The notes: a model not told the origin generated them from the sequence alone. DNA of 15,167 nucleotides from JAWWBL01 sp033720975 (GCA_033720975.1 JAWWBL010000037.1:1-15167), one strand, 5' to 3'; counted from the first letter of the stretch, positions 1 through 10,967 are shown. Numbers and translations: made by a program.

Positions 1-95
1 ATCGCAGCAGTCAACGTCGTCTTCCCATGATCAATATGACCCATCGTCCCCACATTCACATGAGGCTTCGTCCGCTCAAACTTCTGCTTGGCCAT
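1..95 (-). CDS. tuf: Elongation factor Tu, N-terminal 31 codons (cut by window edge)
   Basis: EF-Tu is the GTPase that delivers aminoacyl-tRNA to the ribosomal A site in the cytoplasm. The 31 visible residues begin MAKQKFERTKPHVNVGTMGH and run into the P-loop GHIDHGKTT at residues 19-27, which is diagnostic of EF-Tu; the rest lies left of position 1. The ATG is at 93-95. Upstream, AAGGAG (107-112) and GAAGGA (98-103) are both purine-rich candidate ribosome binding sites. It follows fusA after a 35-base gap, the usual last position of the str operon, and is probably co-transcribed with fusA. The visible codons end in G or T almost exclusively (19 G, 11 T, 1 C, 0 A), unlike the C-rich third positions of fusA. 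Identity is near certain; only the extent is unknown. Confidence 0.96.
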   Translation of the reverse strand, partial: MAKQKFERTKPHVNVGTMGHIDHGKTTLTAA

Positions 96-130
96 GGTCC
101 TTCTCTCTCCTTGTTGTTACCTGTAAAACC

Positions 131-2239
131 TCAGGCCTCACCGCGGCGATGCGACACGATTTCATCGGCGATCGACTCAGGCACGTCCTGATATGAGTTG
201 AATTGCATTGAATAGGTGGCACGCCCCTGCGTCTTCGAACGCAGGTCGGTGGCGTAACCGAACATCTCCGACATCGGCACCTGAGCCTTGATCACCTGGC
301 TGTTGCCCCTTTGGCTCATCCCTTCGACCTTGCCCCGGCGACTGTTCAGATCACCGATGACGTCCCCCATGTACTCCTCGGGGGTGGTGACCTCCACATC
401 CATGACCGGCTCGAGAAGCTTGACGCCTGCCTTGCGGGCAGCGTCTTGGAGAACCATCGATCCGGCGATCTTGAAGGCCATCTCGGATGAGTCGACGTCG
501 TGGGACGAGCCGTCGACGAGGACCGCCCGGACGTCGACCAGCGGATAGCCGGCAAGCACTCCTTGATCGAGGGCTTCCTCGATCCCGGCGTCGACCGACG
601 GGATGTACTCCCTCGGGATCGAGCCGCCCTTGATCTGATCGATGAACTCGTAACCCCCGCCCGGCCCGGTGGGCTCGAGGTTGATGACCACGTCGGCGTA
701 CTGGCCCTTGCCGCCGGTCTGCTTCACATGGCGGTACTGGACCTTCTCCACGCCCTTGCGGATGGTCTCGCGATAGGCGACCTGTGGCTTGCCAACCGAC
801 GCGTCCACCTTGAACTCACGGAGAAGACGATCCACGAGGATCTCCAGGTGGAGCTCCCCCATACCCGAGATGATCGTCTGGCCGGTCTCCTCGTCGGAGC
901 GGACCAGGAAAGTCGGATCCTCCTCGGAGAGTTTGTGGAGGGATGTCGACAGCTTGTCCTCGTCCGACTTCGTTTTCGGCTCGATGGCAACGGAGATGAC
1001 CGGTGCCGGAAACTCCATCGACTCGAGCTGAATCGGGTTCGCCGGGTCACAGAGAGTGTCGCCCGTGGTGGTCGCCTTGAAGCCGATGCCGGCAACGATG
1101 TCACCAGCGAACACGTCGTCGACGTCTTCACGGCTGTTGGCGTGCATGCGGAGGATCCGACCGACCCGCTCTTTCTTGCCCGTGACGGCGTTGAGAACCG
1201 TGCCTCCCTTGGAGAGGTGGCCCGAGTAGACGCGGAAATATGTGAGCTTGCCCACATGGGGGTCGGACATGATCTTGAAGGCGAGAGCGCTGAATGGCTC
1301 TGAGTCGGCGTGGAGGCGGTCCATCGCCACCTCCTCGTCGCCGGGCTTGAACCCCTTGATGGGTGGGAGATCATCGGGGCTAGGGAGGTACGCCACGATG
1401 GCATCCAGCAGCAGCTGGACTCCTTTGTTCTTGAAGGCAGAGCCGCAGAACACAGGTGTGAAATCGTTGTTGATGGTGCCTGCCCGGACTCCGGCCTGAA
1501 TCTCCTTGGACGTCAGATCGCCGTTCTCCAGATAGGCCTCGAGGAGGTCCTCGGATGTCTCGGCGACCGTCTCTAGAAGCCGCTCTCGGTAGGAAGCTGC
1601 CTGATCGGCGAGGTCTTCCGGGATCTCGGTGGTCTGCCAACTCTTACCGTCGTCACCCTTCCAGATGTGAGCCTGCATCTCAACGAGGTCGATCACACCG
1701 ACGAAGTCGGATTCGGCCCCGATCGGGAGTTGCATGACGAGCGGTTTGGCACCGAGGCGCTCCACTATCGAGTTGACGTCGAAATAGAAATCGGCGCCCG
1801 TCCGATCGAGCTTGTTGATGAAGCAGATCCTCGGGACGCCGTATCTGTCGGCTTGGCGCCAGACGGTCTCGGACTGTGGCTCGACACCGGCTACGCCGTC
1901 GAATACGGCTACTGCGCCGTCGAGTACCCGAAGGGCTCGCTCCACCTCGACCGTGAAGTCGACGTGGCCTGGGGTGTCGATGATGTTGATCCAATGGTCA
2001 TGCCAGACACACGTGGTGGCGGCGGAGGTGATGGTGATGCCACGCTCCTGCTCCTGCTCCATCCAGTCCATCGTGGCCGAGCCTTCGTGGACCTCACCGA
2101 TCTTGTAGTTACGGCCGGTGTAATAGAGGATGCGCTCAGTCAGGGTCGTTTTGCCCGCGTCAATGTGAGCCATGATCCCGATGTTTCGGGTCCGGCTCAG
2201 CGGCACTTGCCGCAGGTGATGAAGCGCGTTGTCGCTCAT
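131..2239 (-). CDS. fusA: Elongation factor G (translocation GTPase)
   Basis: EF-G catalyses GTP-dependent translocation of tRNAs and mRNA on the ribosome and, with RRF, ribosome recycling. The 702-residue length is normal for bacterial EF-G. All G-domain motifs are present: G1 AHIDAGKT at 24-31, G2 RGITITSAATT at 66-76, G3 DTPGH at 88-92, G4 NKLD at 142-145 and G5 GSAF at 266-269. Domains II to V follow, including the GGKGQYADV stretch of domain IV. The ATG at 2237-2239 is preceded by AGAAGGAAA, a purine-rich site close to the start, with a GGAG further upstream. It lies 118 bases downstream of rpsG and 35 bases upstream of tuf on the same strand, the standard str operon order. Nothing is truncated or missing. 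A paralogous EF-G2 is less likely because of this context. Confidence 0.98.
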   Translation of the reverse strand: MSDNALHHLRQVPLSRTRNIGIMAHIDAGKTTLTERILYYTGRNYKIGEVHEGSATMDWMEQEQERGITITSAATTCVWHDHWINIIDTPGHVDFTVEVERALRVLDGAVAVFDGVAGVEPQSETVWRQADRYGVPRICFINKLDRTGADFYFDVNSIVERLGAKPLVMQLPIGAESDFVGVIDLVEMQAHIWKGDDGKSWQTTEIPEDLADQAASYRERLLETVAETSEDLLEAYLENGDLTSKEIQAGVRAGTINNDFTPVFCGSAFKNKGVQLLLDAIVAYLPSPDDLPPIKGFKPGDEEVAMDRLHADSEPFSALAFKIMSDPHVGKLTYFRVYSGHLSKGGTVLNAVTGKKERVGRILRMHANSREDVDDVFAGDIVAGIGFKATTTGDTLCDPANPIQLESMEFPAPVISVAIEPKTKSDEDKLSTSLHKLSEEDPTFLVRSDEETGQTIISGMGELHLEILVDRLLREFKVDASVGKPQVAYRETIRKGVEKVQYRHVKQTGGKGQYADVVINLEPTGPGGGYEFIDQIKGGSIPREYIPSVDAGIEEALDQGVLAGYPLVDVRAVLVDGSSHDVDSSEMAFKIAGSMVLQDAARKAGVKLLEPVMDVEVTTPEEYMGDVIGDLNSRRGKVEGMSQRGNSQVIKAQVPMSEMFGYATDLRSKTQGRATYSMQFNSYQDVPESIADEIVSHRRGEA

Positions 2240-2357
2240 TTTCCTTCTATTACTCCGACTCGTTATTCGGTTGTGAACGCTCCCCGTCCGGCGGTTCGGA
2301 CCCGGAGATTTTCGAGCCCGCCTGCCTGGAACGTTCGGGTGATCTGTTGTGCTCGCG

Positions 2358-2825
2358 TTACCAGCGATAGTGGGCGAAGGCCTTGTTGGACTCCGCCATC
2401 TTGTGGACGTCTTCCTTCCGCTTCACCGCTGAACCGGTGTTGTTGGAGGCGTCCAAAATCTCGTTGGCGAGACGCATAGCCATCGTCGTCTCGCGGCGCT
2501 GCCGGGCGTATCCGACGAGCCAGCGAATCGCCAGGCTGTTCTGCCGGCGAGGTGAGACCTCGACCGGTACCTGATATGAGCTTCCCCCGACCCGGCGTGA
2601 ACGGACCTCGACCTGGGGCCTGATGTTGTCGATGGCCCTCTTCAGGATCACGGTCGGGTCTTGGCTGGTCCGCTGCTCCACGGTCTCGAGGGCGTCGTAG
2701 ACGATGGCCCTCGCCAGATCCTTCTTCCCTTTGAGAAGGACCTTGTTGATCACCTGGCTGACAAGGACACTACGGAAGACCGGGTCCGGCTCGACCTGTC
2801 GCTTCTGGGCTGGGGCTCTTCGCAT
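2358..2825 (-). CDS. rpsG: 30S ribosomal protein S7
   Basis: S7 is a primary 16S rRNA-binding protein that nucleates assembly of the 30S head and contacts tRNA in the E site. The 155-residue protein is the expected length. It shows the S7 signature in DPVFRSVLVSQVINKVLLKG near residues 14-33, the YQVPVEV segment near 83-89 and the basic RWLVGYARQRRE region. The C-terminus AESNKAFAHYRW matches the long actinobacterial/E. coli-type tail. Its ATG overlaps the rpsL stop in a TAATG junction (one shared base at 2825), which indicates translational coupling to S12. In E. coli S7 autoregulates this operon; no such site was identified here. The N-terminus begins MRRAPAQKR rather than the common MPRKG, but no better start is visible. 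Confidence 0.97.
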   Translation of the reverse strand: MRRAPAQKRQVEPDPVFRSVLVSQVINKVLLKGKKDLARAIVYDALETVEQRTSQDPTVILKRAIDNIRPQVEVRSRRVGGSSYQVPVEVSPRRQNSLAIRWLVGYARQRRETTMAMRLANEILDASNNTGSAVKRKEDVHKMAESNKAFAHYRW

Positions 2826-3196
2826 TATGCGTCTCGCTTCGTCCCGTAACGGCTGCGTGACTGCTTTCGGTCCCCAACGCCGGACGCGTCTAGGGCTCCC
2901 CTGATGACCTTGTAGCGAACACCGGGCAGGTCGCGGACACGGCCACCGCGCACGAGCACGATGCTGTGCTCCTGGAGGTTGTGACCCTCACCGGGGATGT
3001 ATGCCGTCACCTCGACACCCGAAGAAAGGCGAACGCGGCAGACCTTGCGAAGGGCCGAGTTCGGCTTCTTCGGGGTCACCGTGTAGACACGGGTGCAGAC
3101 CCCCCTCCTCTGAGGGGCGCCGGCGAGACCCGCAGTCTTCACCTTCTTCTTCTTTGGCTTCCTGCCCTCGCGGACAAGCTGACCGATGGTTGGCAT
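2825..3196 (-). CDS. rpsL: 30S ribosomal protein S12, with native Arg at position 88
   Basis: S12 sits at the decoding centre and controls tRNA selection accuracy; it is the classic streptomycin target protein. I chose the ATG at 3194-3196 (MPTIGQLVREGRK) because this is the conserved S12 N-terminus and AAGGAG lies at 3201-3206, although the frame stays open a further 26 codons upstream. The protein is 123 residues (family about 124). TPKKPNSALRK is intact, so Lys43 is wild type. The second decoding loop reads GGRVRDLPGVRY: Arg88 (codon CGC) replaces the usual Lys88, while Asp89, the site of beta-methylthiolation in E. coli, is kept. K88R is a known streptomycin-resistance change in Mycobacterium tuberculosis and the equivalent works in E. 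coli. It is the first gene of the str operon here, with a promoter candidate about 135 bases upstream. Confidence 0.97.
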   Translation of the reverse strand: MPTIGQLVREGRKPKKKKVKTAGLAGAPQRRGVCTRVYTVTPKKPNSALRKVCRVRLSSGVEVTAYIPGEGHNLQEHSIVLVRGGRVRDLPGVRYKVIRGALDASGVGDRKQSRSRYGTKRDA

Positions 3197-3200
3197 GTTT

Positions 3201-3206
3201 CTCCTT
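3201..3206 (-). promoter_or_regulatory. Ribosome binding site of rpsL
   Basis: AAGGAG on the minus strand lies 4 bases before the ATG at 3196. It decides the rpsL start against the in-frame 26-codon upstream extension, whose start would lack the conserved S12 N-terminus. Confidence 0.8.
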
Positions 3207-3299
3207 ACGCGAGGAAGCGGCGTCGGGCACAACCCCAATCGCCGTTCCTGTTGTGAGACCTCTCGTATCGGCACCGCAACCGGGTATCCGATCGTTCGA

Positions 3300-3326
3300 C
3301 CGGTGGGCCCGTCGCACGGGAACCGG
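3300..3326 (-). other. Predicted stem-loop at the 5' end of the rpsL mRNA leader
   Basis: The minus strand can fold as CCGGT (3326-3322), a one-base bulge, CCCGT (3320-3316), loop GCG, ACGGG (3312-3308), three unpaired bases, then ACCGG (3304-3300), giving two stacked 5-bp stems. It begins about five bases downstream of the transcription start predicted from the -10 at 3338-3343, so the transcript would start almost directly with this hairpin. An mRNA-stabilising role or ribosomal-protein autoregulation are possibilities; neither is shown by the sequence. Confidence 0.35.
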
Positions 3327-3337
3327 GAACGGCGAGG

Positions 3338-3367
3338 ATTCTACGTGTTAGCTGGTATATGTACCAA
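3338..3367 (-). promoter_or_regulatory. Candidate str operon promoter (rpsL-rpsG-fusA-tuf)
   Basis: On the minus strand the -35 candidate TTGGTA is at 3367-3362 and the -10 TAGAAT at 3343-3338, separated by 18 bases. The -10 fits the actinobacterial TANNNT consensus well; the -35 is a weaker TTGNNN match. Transcription would start near 3331, giving a leader of about 135 bases to rpsL. A short inverted repeat TGGTA-TATG-TACCA (3353-3366) overlaps the -35 and could be an operator or chance. Readthrough from rpoC may also contribute. Confidence 0.55.
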
Positions 3368-3383
3368 ATTGGATGCCCCCCTC

Positions 3384-3421
3384 CCCGCCGTCGGCGGGAC
3401 TCCCCCCGCACGCGGGGGGAG
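3384..3421. repeat. Tandem GC hairpins in the rpoC-rpsL gap
   Basis: Two adjacent inverted repeats occupy the centre of the 272-base rpoC-rpsL gap (3197-3468). The first is CCCGCC/GGCGGG with a three-base loop (3384-3398). The second is CTCCCCCCGC/GCGGGGGGAG closing on the two bases AC (3400-3421, up to 10 bp). On the minus strand neither is followed by a run of T, so they are not classical intrinsic terminators for rpoC. On the plus strand the second is followed by GAAAACC. They may be a T-less GC-rich terminator, a polymerase pause or 3' end stabiliser, or a dispersed REP-like palindrome. The rest of the gap contains the str promoter and leader. Confidence 0.5.
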
Positions 3422-3468
3422 AAAACCCTTGACCCCCTCGCCGAGTTTCGCCCGGCATTCGCCCGGGG

Positions 3469-6400
3469 CTATTCCTCTTCGTTCGAGCCGTCATCGGCAT
3501 CGGAGCCCAGTGACGCCAGCCACTCGGCGGGATCCTCGGGGAGACCCTCGTCCTCACTGGGAGCGGACCCGTCTCCGAGAAGGCCGAGGCTGGCGACGGT
3601 GGTCGCTCCGGGCAGCGTGGGCTGCAAGACCTGATACTGGGTTGCTCCAGTACCGGCCGGTATCAGCTTGCCGATGATGACATTCTCCTTGAGGCCCCTC
3701 ATGAAATCTGAGCGGCTCTGGATGGCGGCATCGGTGAGAACCCGCGTCGTCTCCTGGAACGATGCAGCCGACAGCCAGGAGTCAGTCGCCAGGGATGCCT
3801 TGGTGATACCCATGAGCTCCGGCCGACCCTCGGCGGGCCGCTTGCCCTCAGCCACCAGCTCCTTGTTCACGTCCCGGAACCTCTGATCGTCGATCAGGGC
3901 CGCCGGTAGGAAATCGGAGTCGTTGGGCGCAACCACTCTGACCCTGCGGAGCATCTGACGCACGATCATCTCGATGTGCTTGTCGTGGATCTCGACCCCC
4001 TGCGACCGGTACACCTCCTGTACCTGGTCGACCAGGTACTGCTGGGTTGCACGGACGCCCCGAATCTCGAGGACCTCCTTCGGATCAAGGGGGCCTTCGG
4101 TCAGCTGGGTTCCTGCCTCGACCTCGGTCGAACCGATGAATCGCAGTTTGGCGAAACGGGAGATTGGGTAGACGACCTCCTCGTCTCCGGACGTGACGAC
4201 GATCCGCCGGCCCTCCTCATCGTCATGGAGGACGGCGGTGCCGCTCATCTCGGATAGGACAGCCTTGCCCTTCGGTGTTCGAGCCTCGAACAACTCCACC
4301 ACGCGGGGCAAACCGTGCGTGATGTCCTCACCGGCGACTCCTCCTGTGTGGAAGGTTCTCATAGTCAGCTGAGTGCCAGGCTCGCCGATCGACTGGGCGG
4401 CCATGATTCCAACGGCCTCGCCGGTCTCCACGATCCTGCCCGTCGCCAACGACAAGCCGTAACAGGTCTGACAGACCCCGCCCCGGGTATCACATGTCAG
4501 GGGCGACCGAACCCGAACCGTCTCGATGTCGGCGCCTTCGATGGCATGAAGCTCCTTGGTGCCGATGATGGTGCCCGCTCGGAGCTTGTTGTCATCCTCG
4601 GTTGCGATGAAGGCGTAACCGCCCTTCTCGGTCTCCTGCTTGAGATCGTCGGCGAGAGCGCGGCCGTAGATCCGGGAACGAATGTTGCGGATCTTCTGGC
4701 CCCGGTCGTCTATCACGCGAATCATGATCCCGCGATCTGTCTCGCAGTCTTCCTCGAGGATGATCATCTCCTGAGACACGTCGACTAGCCGACGAGTCAG
4801 GTAGCCCGAGTCGGCAGTTCGCAGAGCCGTGTCCGCCAGCCCCTTGCGGGCGCCGTGGGTGGAGATGAAGTACTCGAGAACCGAGAGGCCCTCCCGGAAG
4901 TTGGAGATGATCGGACGCGGGATGATGTCACCCTTCGGGTTGGCCACCAGGCCGCGCATGCCAGCGATCTGGCGGACCTGCATCATGTTCCCGCGGGCGC
5001 CGGAGCCCACCATCATGTCCAGCGAGTTGAATTGCTCGGTCTTGAGGCTGGCCTTCATCGCATCGGTGACCTTCTCGGTCGCCTCCGTCCAGATCTCGAT
5101 CAGTTCTTGGCGCCGCTCATCATCGGTGACGACTCCCTTCGTGAAAAGGGTCTGCACCTTCTCCGCACGCTCCTCGTATTCAGCGAGGATGTCCGTCTTG
5201 TTCTCGGGAGTTCGGACGTCGTCGAGGGCGATCGTCAGACCTGCCTTGGTGGCGAACTCGAAACCGAGCGACTTGACCTTGTCCAGGGTGGTCGCCACTG
5301 CCGATTTCGGATAGCGGGCGATGATCGTCTCAATCAGAAGTCGAAGATCCGATTTGATCACGGCTGAGTCCACGAACGGGAAGTCCTCGGGGAACGCCTC
5401 GTTGAGAAGCACCCGCCCGAGAGTCGTTTCCGAGAGAGCCTTCGGGTCGAAGGGCTCGTCGTTGAGAAGCTTGCCCAGCGTTTGTCTCAAGTCCGCGTGG
5501 TTCTGGGGATCCCCGGCGAGGGGCCCAAGCCGGATCTTGATCGGAGCATGAAGCGACAGCTCTCCTATCTCGTATGCCATCACTGCCTCGTCGACATCGG
5601 AGAAGATGCGACCTGCACCCTTGCCATCTTCAACGAACTCGGAGAGGTAGAAGATGCCGATGACCATGTCCTGAGACGGAGTCACGATCGGGCGACCTGA
5701 CGCCGGAGACAACACGTTGTTGGTCGACAGCATCAAGACCCTTGCCTCGGCCTGAGCCTCGGCGGAAAGGGGAAGGTGGACGGCCATCTGGTCTCCGTCG
5801 AAGTCGGCGTTGAACGCCTCACACACCAACGGATGGATCTGAATCGCCTTGCCTTCGACAAGGACCGGCTCGAACGCCTGAATGCCGAGACGGTGCAGAG
5901 TCGGGGCCCGGTTGAGGAGCACCGGATGCTCCTGGATCACATCGGAGAGAACATCCCACACCTGAGGCCGCTGACGCTCGACCATCCTCTTGGCTGCCTT
6001 GATGTTCTGGGCGAGGTCCAGATCGACCAGCCGCTTCATGACAAAAGGCTTGAACAACTCCAGGGCCATGATCTTTGGCAGACCGCACTGATGCAGCTCC
6101 AACTGAGGACCCACGACGATGACTGAGCGGCCTGAGTAGTCGACTCGCTTGCCCAGCAGGTTTTGCCGGAAACGACCCTGCTTTCCCTTGAGCATGTCTG
6201 AAAGCGACTTGAGGGCGCGGTTGCCCGGCCCGGTCACGGCGCGGCCGCGCCGACCATTGTCGAACAGGGCGTCCACAGCCTCCTGAAGCATCCGCTTCTC
6301 GTTGTTGACGATGATCTCGGGCGCCCCGAGATCCAGCAGCCTCTTCAACCGGTTGTTCCTGTTGATCACGCGGCGATAGAGATCGTTCAAGTCGGAGGTG

Positions 6401-7404
6401 GCGAAGCGACCGCCGTCGAGCTGAACCATCGGGCGAAGATCGGGCGGAATCACTGGCACCGTCTCGAGGATCATGTCCTCCGGTGTGTTCTTACCCTCCC
6501 AGAACGGTTTGACCACCTTCATGCGCTGGGTGGCGCGCTGCCTCTTCTGCTGTGACCTTCCCTCGAGGTGCTCGTGCAAGCGATCCATCTCGGCGTCCAG
6601 GTCAAGGCTGGTCAGAAGTGCCTTCACAGCTTCGGCGCCCATACCGCCCTCGAAGTAGTCGGCGTATCGGAAATAGATCTCACGCCAGAGCTGCTCAGAC
6701 TCGATGAGCTGCTTCGGCCCCATCGTGCGGAAGGTGTCGAACGCCTCCTGGATGAGCTCGATCTCTCTCTCGCTCCGCTCCTTGCGCTCCTTGATCTCCT
6801 TCTCGACCTCGCGGCGGCGGGCGTTGATCTCTTGGGTCTTGGCGCCGCCTTCCTCCATTCTCTCGAGCTCGTCTTCGAGGGCCTCGAGGCGTACCTCGTG
6901 CCACTCCTCGAACTCGGACTTGACCAGCTCGAGCTCGTCACCAAGGGCGGCCTCGAGCTCGGGGAGGTCCTTCTGGCGGGCCTCGTCGTTCACGGAGGTG
7001 ATGATGTAGCTGGCGAAGTAGATGACCTTCTCCAGCTCCTTGGGCGACATGTCGAGCAGGTAGCCGAGACGGCTGGGAACGCCCTTGAAGAACCAGATGT
7101 GGGTAACCGGGGCGGCCAGCTCGATGTGCCCCATGCGCTCGCGGCGTACCTTGGAGCGGGTCACCTCGACTCCGCAGCGCTCGCAGATGATCCCCTTGTA
7201 GCGGATCCTCTTGTACTTGCCGCAGTAGCACTCCCAGTCCCTCTGGGGGCCAAAGATGCGCTCGTCGAAGAGACCTTCTTTCTCGGGACGAAGCGTGCGG
7301 TAGTTGATCGTCTCGGGCTTCTTCACCTCACCGTACGACCAGGCACGGATCTGGTCGCTCGAGGCCAGGCCGATCTTCAGTTCATCGAAAAGTTGTTGTG
7401 CCAT
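3469..7404 (-). CDS. rpoC: DNA-directed RNA polymerase subunit beta'
   Basis: The beta' subunit carries the catalytic Mg-binding loop of RNA polymerase and forms the clamp. The 1311-residue protein is close to the mycobacterial length. The zinc ribbon uses Cys59, 61, 74 and 77. A charged coiled-coil-like insertion lies near 155-230. The active-site NADFDGDQ is at 532-539, the second zinc site at Cys887, 971, 978 and 981, and the bridge helix/trigger loop AAQSIGEPGTQLTMRTFHTGG at about 1002-1022. The C-terminus is an acidic tail ending SNEEE. The ATG at 7402-7404 is fixed by the conserved FDELKIGLAS start and by an in-frame TGA three codons upstream. Unusually, no Shine-Dalgarno lies directly before it; AAAAGGAG is 48 bases away across a hairpin. 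It follows rpoB after 143 bases and is surely co-transcribed with it. Confidence 0.98.
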   Translation of the reverse strand: MAQQLFDELKIGLASSDQIRAWSYGEVKKPETINYRTLRPEKEGLFDERIFGPQRDWECYCGKYKRIRYKGIICERCGVEVTRSKVRRERMGHIELAAPVTHIWFFKGVPSRLGYLLDMSPKELEKVIYFASYIITSVNDEARQKDLPELEAALGDELELVKSEFEEWHEVRLEALEDELERMEEGGAKTQEINARRREVEKEIKERKERSEREIELIQEAFDTFRTMGPKQLIESEQLWREIYFRYADYFEGGMGAEAVKALLTSLDLDAEMDRLHEHLEGRSQQKRQRATQRMKVVKPFWEGKNTPEDMILETVPVIPPDLRPMVQLDGGRFATSDLNDLYRRVINRNNRLKRLLDLGAPEIIVNNEKRMLQEAVDALFDNGRRGRAVTGPGNRALKSLSDMLKGKQGRFRQNLLGKRVDYSGRSVIVVGPQLELHQCGLPKIMALELFKPFVMKRLVDLDLAQNIKAAKRMVERQRPQVWDVLSDVIQEHPVLLNRAPTLHRLGIQAFEPVLVEGKAIQIHPLVCEAFNADFDGDQMAVHLPLSAEAQAEARVLMLSTNNVLSPASGRPIVTPSQDMVIGIFYLSEFVEDGKGAGRIFSDVDEAVMAYEIGELSLHAPIKIRLGPLAGDPQNHADLRQTLGKLLNDEPFDPKALSETTLGRVLLNEAFPEDFPFVDSAVIKSDLRLLIETIIARYPKSAVATTLDKVKSLGFEFATKAGLTIALDDVRTPENKTDILAEYEERAEKVQTLFTKGVVTDDERRQELIEIWTEATEKVTDAMKASLKTEQFNSLDMMVGSGARGNMMQVRQIAGMRGLVANPKGDIIPRPIISNFREGLSVLEYFISTHGARKGLADTALRTADSGYLTRRLVDVSQEMIILEEDCETDRGIMIRVIDDRGQKIRNIRSRIYGRALADDLKQETEKGGYAFIATEDDNKLRAGTIIGTKELHAIEGADIETVRVRSPLTCDTRGGVCQTCYGLSLATGRIVETGEAVGIMAAQSIGEPGTQLTMRTFHTGGVAGEDITHGLPRVVELFEARTPKGKAVLSEMSGTAVLHDDEEGRRIVVTSGDEEVVYPISRFAKLRFIGSTEVEAGTQLTEGPLDPKEVLEIRGVRATQQYLVDQVQEVYRSQGVEIHDKHIEMIVRQMLRRVRVVAPNDSDFLPAALIDDQRFRDVNKELVAEGKRPAEGRPELMGITKASLATDSWLSAASFQETTRVLTDAAIQSRSDFMRGLKENVIIGKLIPAGTGATQYQVLQPTLPGATTVASLGLLGDGSAPSEDEGLPEDPAEWLASLGSDADDGSNEEE

Positions 7405-7460
7405 GTTTTGTCAGCGGACTTTGGCCGAGGGTCTCCTCCGGTCCGCTCTCATCTCCTTTT
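7405..7460 (-). promoter_or_regulatory. rpoC translation-initiation leader: displaced Shine-Dalgarno and hairpin
   Basis: Reading the minus strand, AAAAGGAG (7460-7453) is followed by ATGAG, then AGCGGAC (7447-7441), a 21-base loop, the complementary GTCCGCT (7419-7413), GACAAAAC and the rpoC ATG (7404-7402). If the 7-bp stem forms, the effective distance between Shine-Dalgarno and start falls from 48 to about 13 bases. The stretch also encodes a 13-codon ORF (7452-7411) that begins right after the GGAG and stops 6 bases before rpoC, so coupling is an alternative. Both readings are inference. Confidence 0.4.
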
Positions 7461-7547
7461 GGGGATCAATTCCAAGGTTGCTGCAATCGGTTACTCCGTC
7501 GGCCAAACAGACGCCGGTCCGCCGAAGCTTCCGCTCCGTAATCACTC

Positions 7548-10919
<3,372 letters not shown>

Positions 10920-10925
10920 GGGGAC

Positions 10926-10932
10926 CCTCCTT
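10926..10932 (-). promoter_or_regulatory. Ribosome binding site of rpoB deciding a TTG start
   Basis: AAGGAGG on the minus strand is a near-perfect anti-16S match, 6 bases before the TTG at 10919. No ATG or GTG sits at a suitable distance, and the protein from this TTG begins with conserved RpoB sequence, so the TTG start is well supported. Confidence 0.85.
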
Positions 10933-10967
10933 GAGGTGTGGGATTAGGGGATGACGCAAGACAGGGC

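Noticed and set aside
2240..2357. Regulatory element or small gene between rpsG and fusA
   Set aside because: Only short imperfect repeats (for example GTCCG/CGGAC near 2297-2312) and no convincing frame; an ordinary operon spacer.
1667..2479. 270-codon plus-strand open frame opposite fusA and the rpsG end
   Set aside because: It is antisense to conserved fusA codons, has no recognisable domain, and long mirror frames are expected in GC-rich DNA.
3197..3274. 26-codon in-frame N-terminal extension of rpsL
   Set aside because: S12 proteins start at MPTI; AAGGAG sits directly before that ATG, and the extension is not like S12.
3400..3421. Classical intrinsic terminator of rpoC
   Set aside because: On the rpoC sense strand no T run follows the hairpin; kept only as a hairpin or repeat of unknown role.
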